Assembly: GCF_001297775.1 (NCBI RefSeq)
Contig: NZ_LIFX01000005.1
Coordinates: 293,130-357,129 of the forward strand
Length of the DNA stretch: 64,000 bases
Direction: 5' to 3'
Origin: Trabulsiella odontotermitis
GTDB taxonomy: Bacteria > Pseudomonadota > Gammaproteobacteria > Enterobacterales > Enterobacteriaceae
Shown piece after piece: positions 57,780 to 64,000 of the stretch. The notes under the pieces are model-generated. The model was not told the DNA's origin. It ran no database searches and saw only the letters and a list, made by a program, of their open reading frames with translations. Position 1 is the first letter of the stretch. Every line of letters begins with the position of its first letter. The position numbers and the translations under genes were made by a program.

Positions 57780-57803
57780 AGATGGATTAACATCTGGATG
57801 GCT
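57780..57803 (-). promoter_or_regulatory. MetJ operator upstream of metK
   Basis: AGATGGAT-TAACATCT-GGATGGCT can be read as three consecutive 8-bp met boxes (consensus AGACGTCT), the first and second best. Position upstream of metK agrees with the known MetJ control of this gene; individual boxes are degenerate. Confidence 0.6.
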
Positions 57804-57905
57804 ATTTTAGGTGATTTATTCATCGGATTGCCAGTTTTTTTTGATGCAGGTCGCAATCGATGACAAAAACGCGCTGGAAATTTTTCCTGACAGCGGTGGC
57901 AGAGT

Positions 57906-58157
57906 GTGCATTTTTATTTTGCATTTTGCCCCGGTTATCGGTATAAAACGCCGCGCGCGGCTTATGCAAAAAAGCGCACGGTGAAAATCATCGTGATGCC
58001 ACTTCCAGCCGGGTTAAGCAGTGAACTATTAGCTTTGGCTTGTCGCTGGCCTCAGAGGGTTGGCGTGGAGGTGATACGAAAGAATGAACCGTCGTTTTCC
58101 GCTGAATCAGTCATGCCGTTCTGGCATGCCTTTAATTCCCGCAACCTGCATCTCTAA
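57906..58157 (+). CDS. Doubtful small ORF between metK and yqgB
   Basis: An 83-codon frame (GTG start, MHFYFAFCPGYRYKTPRAAYAKK...) in the 659-bp stretch between metK and yqgB, where small genes yqgC/yqgD are annotated in E. coli K-12. It has no strong ribosome site, no membrane segment and no motif I recognise. It is listed only because the neighbourhood is known for small ORFs; it may equally be chance. Confidence 0.25.
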   Translation: MHFYFAFCPGYRYKTPRAAYAKKRTVKIIVMPLPAGLSSELLALACRWPQRVGVEVIRKNEPSFSAESVMPFWHAFNSRNLHL

Positions 58158-58243
58158 TTTGCAAACCTGCCGATGTTCTACCCATCTCGGCGCTTCTCAG
58201 GATTCCAGGGCCGGTAAGGCGTTGTGAAGACTGAACAAGGGCG

Positions 58244-58266
58244 CTCTTGTTCCGACAAGAGTTTTC
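58244..58266 (+). terminator. Hairpin with U-run upstream of yqgB-speA
   Basis: CTCTTGT-TCCG-ACAAGAG is a perfect 7-bp stem followed by TTTTCTC. It lies about 55 bp before yqgB, in the likely leader of yqgB-speA. It could be an attenuator or the terminator of a short upstream transcript. Confidence 0.5.
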
Positions 58267-58319
58267 TCGTGGTTTCTCCGGACGGTCATAATTAGTCCGG
58301 GTCTGTGTTTTACAATGAT

Positions 58320-58451
58320 ATGAACATGAAACCGGTCGCACGGCCGCAGACTCAGCACACTGTGCTGGGAAAACGCGTCGTTAATGGGTTGTTATCGCAA
58401 TATTACACTGCGATAGTAGTCAACTGTTTTACACTTAATAAGACAATTTGA
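58320..58451 (+). CDS. yqgB: Small protein YqgB
   Basis: A 43-codon gene too short for most ORF callers. Translation from ATG 58320 gives [17 protein letters not shown], continuing to [22 protein letters not shown]. The C-terminal half is nearly the same as E. coli YqgB ([21 protein letters not shown] as remembered). A second Met at codon 3 is an alternative start. It ends 8 bp before speA, so it can act as a leader ORF for speA translation. It has no known domain; function is unclear. Confidence 0.8.
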   Translation: MNMKPVARPQTQHTVLGKRVVNGLLSQYYTAIVVNCFTLNKTI

Positions 58452-58459
58452 GGTTCGCT

Positions 58460-60436
58460 ATGTCTGACGACATTTCTATGGTTTCGCCTTCGTCAGCAGG
58501 CGAACAGGGTGTACTACGTTCCATGCAGGAGGTTGCGATGAGCTCCCAGGAAGCCAGCAAGATGCTACGTACTTACAACATTGCCTGGTGGGGCAATAAC
58601 TACTACGACGTCAACGAACTGGGACACATCTCCGTCTGCCCGGATCCTGATGTGCCGCAGGGGCGTGTCGATCTCGCCGAGCTGGTGAAAGCCCGTGAAG
58701 CGCAGGGGCAACGTCTGCCTGCACTTTTCTGCTTCCCGCAGATCCTGCAACACCGTCTGCGTTCGATTAACGCCGCGTTCAAACGTGCGCGCGAATCCTA
58801 CGGCTATCACGGTGATTACTTCCTGGTTTATCCGATCAAGGTAAACCAGCATCGTCGCGTCATTGAGTCGCTGATCCACTCCGGCGAACCGCTGGGTCTG
58901 GAAGCCGGTTCTAAAGCGGAACTGATGGCGGTACTGGCGCATGCCGGGATGACCCGCAGCGTGATCGTCTGTAACGGTTATAAAGACCGTGAATATATTC
59001 GTCTCGCGCTGGTAGGTGAAAAGATGGGCCACAAGGTCTATCTGGTCATCGAAAAGATGTCCGAAATTGCCATCGTGCTGGAAGAAGCCGAGCGTCTGAA
59101 TGTGGTGCCGCGCCTTGGCGTGCGTGCGCGTCTGGCCTCTCAGGGTTCCGGTAAATGGCAGTCTTCCGGTGGTGAAAAATCCAAATTTGGCCTGGCGGCG
59201 ACGCAGGTGTTGCAACTGGTGGAGATCCTGCGTGACGCAGGGCATCTGGAAAGCCTGCAATTGCTGCACTTCCACCTCGGTTCACAGATGGCGAACATTC
59301 GCGATATCGCGACTGGCGTACGTGAATCCGCGCGTTTCTACGTCGAACTGCATAAGCTGGGCGTTAACATTCAGTGTTTCGACGTCGGCGGCGGTCTGGG
59401 TGTGGATTACGAAGGCACCCGTTCGCAGTCCGACTGCTCGGTGAACTACGGCCTGAATGAATACGCCAACAACATCATCTGGGCGATTGGCGATGCCTGT
59501 GAAGAGAACGACCTGCCGCACCCGACGGTGATCACCGAATCCGGTCGTGCGGTGACCGCGCACCACACGGTGCTGGTCTCAAATATCATTGGTGTTGAGC
59601 GCAACGAATATACCGTGCCTGCCGCACCGGAAGCGGACGCCTCCCGCGCGCTGCAAAGCATGTGGGAAACCTGGCAGGAGATGCACGAGCCGGGCAACCG
59701 CCGTTCGCTGCGTGAATGGCTGCACGACAGCCAGATGGACCTGCATGACATTCACATCGGTTATTCTTCCGGTACCTTCAGCCTGCAGGAGCGCGCCTGG
59801 GCGGAACAGTTGTATCTGAATATGTGCCACGAAGTGCAGAAGCAACTCGATCCAAGCAACCGTGCACATCGCCCGATCATCGATGAACTGCAGGAACGTA
59901 TGGCGGACAAGATTTACGTCAACTTCTCGCTGTTCCAGTCGATGCCGGATGCCTGGGGTATCGATCAGTTGTTCCCGGTGCTGCCGCTGGAAGGGCTGAA
60001 CCACGCGCCGGAACGCCGTGCGGTGCTGCTGGATATCACCTGTGATTCCGATGGCGCTATCGATCATTACGTCGATGGCGACGGGATCGCCACCACCATG
60101 CCGATGCCGCCATATGATCCGGAAAACCCGCCGATGCTGGGCTTCTTTATGGTCGGCGCCTATCAGGAGATCCTCGGCAACATGCATAACCTGTTCGGTG
60201 ATACCGAAGCGGTTGACGTGTTTGTCTTCCCTGACGGCAGCGTGGAAGTTGAGTTGTCTGACGAAGGGGATACCGTGGCGGATATGCTGGAGTACGTGCA
60301 GCTTGATCCCAACACCCTGCTGACGCAGTTCCGTGATCAGGTGAAAAACACCGATCTCGATGCTGCGCTGCAACAACAGTTCCTCGAAGAGTTTGAGGCT
60401 GGTCTGTACGGCTATACTTATCTGGAAGACGAGTAA
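58460..60436 (+). CDS. speA: Biosynthetic arginine decarboxylase SpeA
   Basis: PLP enzyme (alanine-racemase fold) that decarboxylates arginine to agmatine, the first step of the second putrescine route. At 658 residues it equals the E. coli enzyme. The PLP lysine is Lys127 in [30 protein letters not shown] and [14 protein letters not shown] bind the cofactor phosphate. [15 protein letters not shown] holds the catalytic Cys region near the C-terminus. ATG 58460 matches the E. coli start (MSDD). A REP-like element and terminator separate it from speB. Confidence 0.98.
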   Translation: MSDDISMVSPSSAGEQGVLRSMQEVAMSSQEASKMLRTYNIAWWGNNYYDVNELGHISVCPDPDVPQGRVDLAELVKAREAQGQRLPALFCFPQILQHRLRSINAAFKRARESYGYHGDYFLVYPIKVNQHRRVIESLIHSGEPLGLEAGSKAELMAVLAHAGMTRSVIVCNGYKDREYIRLALVGEKMGHKVYLVIEKMSEIAIVLEEAERLNVVPRLGVRARLASQGSGKWQSSGGEKSKFGLAATQVLQLVEILRDAGHLESLQLLHFHLGSQMANIRDIATGVRESARFYVELHKLGVNIQCFDVGGGLGVDYEGTRSQSDCSVNYGLNEYANNIIWAIGDACEENDLPHPTVITESGRAVTAHHTVLVSNIIGVERNEYTVPAAPEADASRALQSMWETWQEMHEPGNRRSLREWLHDSQMDLHDIHIGYSSGTFSLQERAWAEQLYLNMCHEVQKQLDPSNRAHRPIIDELQERMADKIYVNFSLFQSMPDAWGIDQLFPVLPLEGLNHAPERRAVLLDITCDSDGAIDHYVDGDGIATTMPMPPYDPENPPMLGFFMVGAYQEILGNMHNLFGDTEAVDVFVFPDGSVEVELSDEGDTVADMLEYVQLDPNTLLTQFRDQVKNTDLDAALQQQFLEEFEAGLYGYTYLEDE

Positions 60437-60440
60437 CGGT

Positions 60441-60476
60441 TGATGCCCGGTGGCGCTGCGCTTACCGGGCCTGTGG
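60441..60476. repeat. REP-type palindrome after speA
   Basis: GATGCCCGGTGGCGCTGCGC followed by TTACCGGGCCTGTGG has the arms CCCGGT/ACCGGG and the asymmetric ends of enterobacterial repetitive extragenic palindromes. A single copy sits 5 bp after the speA stop and probably protects the 3' end of the mRNA. Confidence 0.75.
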
Positions 60477-60538
60477 ATCTTACTTGAACCCGTACAAAAT
60501 AACGGCGATAATTCGCTCTATAAGCAGTAACCCAAATC

Positions 60539-60583
60539 AATCCCTTCCTCGTCGGGCCTAACGACGCGGAGGGGATTTTTTTT
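60539..60583 (+). terminator. Intrinsic terminator between speA and speB
   Basis: A long stem, AATCCCTTCC.TCGTCG against CGACG.GGAGGGGATT, of about 15 pairs with one G-U and one mismatch and a 7-base loop, followed by eight T residues. It isolates speB from speA transcription, so speB must have its own promoter or depend on read-through. Confidence 0.88.
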
Positions 60584-60608
60584 ACCGACTTTAGAAGAGG
60601 TCATAGCC

Positions 60609-61529
60609 ATGAGTACCTTAGGAAATCAGTACGACAACTCTCTGGTATCTAACGCGTTTGGTTTTTTACGCCTTCCGCTGAATTTCCAGCCGTATGACAG
60701 TGACGCTGACTGGGTTATCACCGGCGTCCCGTTTGATATGGCGACCTCTGGTCGTGCTGGTGGCCGCCACGGTCCGGCGGCGATCCGTCAGGTTTCCACC
60801 AACCTGGCCTGGGAGCACAATCGCTTCCCGTGGAACTTCGATATGCGCGAGCGTCTGAATGTGGTGGACTGCGGCGATCTGGTTTACGCCTTCGGCGATG
60901 CCCGCGAAATGAGTGAAAAACTGCAGGCGCACGCGGAAAAACTGCTGGCGGCCGGTAAGCGCATGCTGTCCTTTGGTGGCGACCACTTTGTGACGCTGCC
61001 GCTGCTGCGCGCTCACGCGAAACACTTCGGCAAAATGGCGCTGGTACATTTTGATGCGCACACCGATACCTACGCTAACGGCTGCGAGTTCGACCACGGC
61101 ACGATGTTCTTTACCGCGCCGAACGAAGGGCTGATCGATCCGAACCATTCCGTGCAGATCGGCATCCGTACCGAGTTCGATAAAGACAACGGCTTCACCG
61201 TGCTTGATGCCGGTCAGGTCAACGATCGCACCGTGGACGACATCATCGCGCAGGTGAAACAGATCGTCGGCGATATGCCGGTCTATCTGACCTTTGACAT
61301 CGATTGCCTGGATCCGGCTTTTGCGCCAGGTACCGGGACGCCGGTGATCGGCGGCCTGACGTCGGATCGCGCCATCAAACTGGTGCGCGGCCTGAAAGAT
61401 CTGAACATCGTCGGGATGGATGTGGTGGAAGTGGCGCCAGCCTACGATCAATCTGAAATCACGGCACTTGCCGCAGCCACGCTGGCACTGGAAATGCTTT
61501 ATATCCAGGCAGCCAAAAAAGGCGAGTAA
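60609..61529 (+). CDS. speB: Agmatinase SpeB
   Basis: Binuclear manganese ureohydrolase that turns agmatine into putrescine and urea. The 306-residue protein has all arginase-family metal motifs: [26 protein letters not shown] and [32 protein letters not shown] near the end completes the set. AGAAGAGG lies upstream of ATG 60609. It works directly after SpeA. The TAA stop lies in the stem of the following terminator hairpin. Confidence 0.98.
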   Translation: MSTLGNQYDNSLVSNAFGFLRLPLNFQPYDSDADWVITGVPFDMATSGRAGGRHGPAAIRQVSTNLAWEHNRFPWNFDMRERLNVVDCGDLVYAFGDAREMSEKLQAHAEKLLAAGKRMLSFGGDHFVTLPLLRAHAKHFGKMALVHFDAHTDTYANGCEFDHGTMFFTAPNEGLIDPNHSVQIGIRTEFDKDNGFTVLDAGQVNDRTVDDIIAQVKQIVGDMPVYLTFDIDCLDPAFAPGTGTPVIGGLTSDRAIKLVRGLKDLNIVGMDVVEVAPAYDQSEITALAAATLALEMLYIQAAKKGE

Positions 61530-61553
61530 TCGGACTATTTTACTCGCCATTTT
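61521..61553 (+). terminator. Intrinsic terminator overlapping the speB stop
   Basis: GGCGAGTAA (61521-61529) and TTACTCGCC (61540-61548) form a 9-bp stem followed by ATTTTG. The first arm includes the last two speB codons and its stop. Confidence 0.65.
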
Positions 61554-61554
61554 G

Positions 61555-61624
61555 AACCCGGGCAGTGCTCGCCATCCTCACGTACTACGTGTACGCTCCG
61601 GTGGCTGTGCGCTGTCCGGGCTCA
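61555..61624. repeat. Long imperfect palindrome between speB and loiP
   Basis: A 70-bp GC-rich imperfect inverted repeat: outer arms CCCGGGCAGTGC and GCGCTGTCCGGG, centre CACGTACTACGTG. It lacks a U-tract. It resembles dispersed long palindromes of enterobacteria (boxC-like), but I cannot identify the family with certainty. Confidence 0.6.
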
Positions 61625-61666
61625 AACTGGCTTCGCCAATAACGTCCGATGCCATTAGATATGTGA

Positions 61667-62425
61667 TTATTTAATCCCGTCCGCCTTCATACGGTCACGT
61701 ACGTGTTGTGCACGCTCAGCGGAGGCCGGGTGGTCGTCAAACATGGAGCTCTGGCGACCGGCATCCAGTTTCGCCAGTTTTTCGAAGCTGGTGGCAAGAC
61801 CCGTCGGGTTGATGTTGCGTTTGCGCAGCAGATCATAAGAGTAGTCATCCGCTTCGGCTTCCTGCGTCTGCGAGAACTGTGCGTTCACCAGTTTCTCGCC
61901 CAGATCGCCCAGTTGCGACTGTGACAGGCTGCCCACGACGCCACCAGCAGAGGCGGCCGCGACACGCAGGGCATTAGTCCCCAGCGCCACCTGCATGCCT
62001 TTCTTCACATGGCCCAGCGCAACGTGGCCCATTTCATGACCGATAACCGCTTCGACTTCGTTATCGTTCATCATGTCCATCAGACCGCTGTAGACGCGGA
62101 TACAGCCGTTTGCCATCGCAAAGGCGTTGACGTCTTTAGTCACATAGACCTTATAGTTCACCGGCTGACCATTAATGTTGTCGCCAAGTGCCGCGGCAAT
62201 CTTATTGAGGCGTTTGGTGTATTCGCTGCTGGCAGGCGCGATGGTAGCTTTGCTGTCCAGCTCTTTACAGGACTGGTCGCTTAACGTTTTGACTTGCGCA
62301 TCAGTGAGTGAATATGCCTGAAAAGCTTCCGCACCGGAGCTTAACAATCCGTTTGAATCCATGTTCTGGCAACCGGTTAGCGCGGTTGCGATCCCTAAGG
62401 CGAGTAATGCTGAGCGTATTTTCAT
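61667..62425 (-). CDS. loiP: Outer-membrane metalloprotease LoiP (YggG)
   Basis: M48-family zinc metalloprotease lipoprotein, induced by low osmolarity in E. coli. The 252-residue protein has a signal peptide ending in lipobox LTGC (Cys at 19), with Gln at +2, so it should reach the outer membrane. The catalytic HEMGH lies in EAVIGHEMGHVALGH, and the third zinc ligand region is EAEADDYSYDLL. It is divergent from tktA across about 283 bp. Confidence 0.96.
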   Translation of the reverse strand: MKIRSALLALGIATALTGCQNMDSNGLLSSGAEAFQAYSLTDAQVKTLSDQSCKELDSKATIAPASSEYTKRLNKIAAALGDNINGQPVNYKVYVTKDVNAFAMANGCIRVYSGLMDMMNDNEVEAVIGHEMGHVALGHVKKGMQVALGTNALRVAAASAGGVVGSLSQSQLGDLGEKLVNAQFSQTQEAEADDYSYDLLRKRNINPTGLATSFEKLAKLDAGRQSSMFDDHPASAERAQHVRDRMKADGIK

Positions 62426-62708
62426 CGGTTTATCTTCCGCACGGTGTAGTCATATCAATCTGAAAAGCGGTCCGCAGACAGACAATGCGGATCGTGCCGG
62501 AAGTATAAAGAAAATAACGACAATGGCGTGAGCAGATTGCGCAACTTGCGAGCATGATCCAGAGATTTCTGAAGCGGCAAAAGGATGCTCCATGTACATG
62601 CTTTGTCGCTTGGGTTACATTGTTCACACTTTTTTCCGGCGTAGCCCAAAACGCGCTGTCGTCAAGTCGTTTCGGGCATGGCCTTCAACAGTCCGATCTG
62701 GAGTCAAA

Positions 62709-64000
62709 ATGTCCTCACGTAAAGAGCTTGCCAATGCTATTCGTGCGCTAAGCATGGACGCAGTACAGAAAGCGAAATCCGGTCACCCTGGTGCCCCGAT
62801 GGGTATGGCTGACATTGCCGAAGTCCTGTGGCGTGATTTCCTGAACCACAACCCGCAGAATCCGTCCTGGGCAGACCGCGACCGTTTCGTACTGTCTAAC
62901 GGCCACGGCTCCATGCTGATTTACAGCCTGCTGCACCTCACCGGCTACGACCTGCCGATGGAAGAGCTGAAAAACTTCCGTCAGCTGCACTCGAAAACGC
63001 CGGGCCACCCGGAAGTGGGTTACACCGCTGGTGTTGAAACCACCACCGGTCCGCTGGGTCAGGGCATTGCCAACGCAGTCGGTATGGCGATTGCCGAGAA
63101 AACCCTGGCGGCACAGTTCAACCGTCCGGGTCATGACATCGTTGACCACTTCACGTATGCCTTTATGGGCGACGGCTGCATGATGGAAGGGATTTCCCAC
63201 GAAGTGTGCTCCCTGGCGGGAACCCTGAAGCTGGGCAAACTGGTGGCGTTCTATGACGATAACGGCATCTCCATCGACGGTCATGTGGAAGGCTGGTTTA
63301 CTGACGACACCGCGAAACGCTTTGAAGCCTACGGCTGGCACGTGGTACGTGGTGTGGACGGTCACGACGCGGCTTCCATCAAACGTGCGGTGGAAGAAGC
63401 CCGTGCGGTGACAGACAAACCGTCGCTGCTGATGTGCAAAACCATCATCGGTTTCGGCTCGCCGAACAAGGCCGGTACGCATGATTCCCACGGTGCGCCG
63501 CTGGGTGATGCGGAAGTGGCCGCCACCCGCGAACAGCTGGGCTGGAAATACGCGCCGTTTGAAATCCCGTCTGAAATCTATGCACAGTGGGATGCAAAAG
63601 AAGCCGGCCAGGCGAAAGAGTCTGCCTGGAATGACAAATTTGCCGCGTATGCGAAAGCCTTCCCGCAGGAAGCTGCTGAGTTCACCCGCCGTATGAAGGG
63701 TGACATGCCTGCGGACTTCGCGGCGAAAGCGCAGGCGTGGATTGAAAGCCTGCAGGCGAATCCGGCGAAAATCGCCAGCCGTAAGGCGTCACAGAATGCC
63801 ATCGAAGCTTTCGGCCCGTGGCTGCCGGAATTCCTCGGCGGCTCTGCGGACCTGGCGCCGTCCAACCTGACCCTGTGGTCCGGTTCGAAAGCCATCAATG
63901 AAGACGCGGCAGGCAACTACATTCACTACGGTGTGCGCGAATTCGGTATGACCGCCATTGCCAACGGCATTGCGCTGCACGGCGGTTTCCTGCCGTACAC
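62709..64000 (+). CDS. tktA: Transketolase A (3' end cut by window)
   Basis: Thiamine-diphosphate enzyme of the pentose phosphate pathway that moves two-carbon ketol units between sugar phosphates. The visible 430 codons cover the PP domain and the start of the Pyr domain. Visible motifs are [32 protein letters not shown], and the ThDP/metal site [12 protein letters not shown] with the later Asn in [10 protein letters not shown]. The partner motif [10 protein letters not shown] is also present. The ATG at 62709 matches E. coli TktA ([17 protein letters not shown]). The window ends inside the gene. Confidence 0.97.
   Translation, partial: MSSRKELANAIRALSMDAVQKAKSGHPGAPMGMADIAEVLWRDFLNHNPQNPSWADRDRFVLSNGHGSMLIYSLLHLTGYDLPMEELKNFRQLHSKTPGHPEVGYTAGVETTTGPLGQGIANAVGMAIAEKTLAAQFNRPGHDIVDHFTYAFMGDGCMMEGISHEVCSLAGTLKLGKLVAFYDDNGISIDGHVEGWFTDDTAKRFEAYGWHVVRGVDGHDAASIKRAVEEARAVTDKPSLLMCKTIIGFGSPNKAGTHDSHGAPLGDAEVAATREQLGWKYAPFEIPSEIYAQWDAKEAGQAKESAWNDKFAAYAKAFPQEAAEFTRRMKGDMPADFAAKAQAWIESLQANPAKIASRKASQNAIEAFGPWLPEFLGGSADLAPSNLTLWSGSKAINEDAAGNYIHYGVREFGMTAIANGIALHGGFLPY

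Noticed and set aside
60666..61550. Antisense open frame (294 codons) opposite speB
   Set aside because: Shadow of a fully conserved agmatinase gene.

Overview
This window is chromosomal DNA from an enterobacterium of the Escherichia/Salmonella/Citrobacter group. About three quarters of it follows the gene order of the E. coli K-12 yqhD-to-tktA region, read in the opposite direction, with proteins recognisably close to the K-12 ones. The gene content, with a type VI secretion cluster and the dml genes between gss and pheV and no ansB, differs from K-12. Citrobacter is a reasonable guess, but the sequence alone does not settle genus or species. No frameshifted or broken genes, insertion sequences, integrases, rRNA or CRISPR arrays were seen.

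Layout. 1-10.8 kb: yqhD (cut by the window start), its regulator yqhC, yghB, metC, the exbB-exbD energy transducer behind a Fur box, a small divergent module of three unrecognised genes (5.2-6.6 kb), yghZ, yghU and gss. 10.8-14.5 kb: a D-malate locus (dmlR, dmlA and an aromatic-acid-type MFS transporter) that lies elsewhere in K-12. 14.5-35.9 kb: a type VI secretion (T6SS) island with hcp, tssB-C-E-F-G, tagH (Fha), tssJ-K-L, clpV, tagO/vasI, tssA/vasJ, tssM, a second hcp, tagA/vasL and a convergent lipoprotein gene. It ends at the 3' side of the tRNA-Phe gene pheV (36.1 kb). 36.2-49.4 kb: yqgA, speC, mltC, yggX, mutY, trmB, yggL, yggN, yggM, hemW, rdgB, yggU, yggT, yggS, yggR, in K-12 order but without ansB. 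49.8-50.5 kb: a CsgD-like LuxR regulator behind an AT-rich leader, absent from K-12 at this site. 50.5-64 kb: yqgF, yqgE, gshB, rsmE, endA, sprT, galP, metK, yqgB, speA, speB, loiP and tktA (cut by the window end).

How the genes work together. The T6SS genes encode a complete baseplate, sheath, membrane complex and ClpV recycling ATPase in the same order as the Vibrio cholerae vas cluster. The sigma-54 activator vasH is missing, and so are VgrG, PAAR and any recognisable effector-immunity pair, so the spike and cargo must be encoded elsewhere. The window is also rich in polyamine and glutathione metabolism: speA and speB (arginine to putrescine), speC (ornithine to putrescine), metK (S-adenosylmethionine, the source of the aminopropyl group), gshB (glutathione), gss (glutathionylspermidine) and yghU (glutathione-dependent oxidoreductase). 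MetJ-type operators before metC and metK, a Fur box before exbB, and CRP plus two GalR/GalS-type operators before galP are directly visible.
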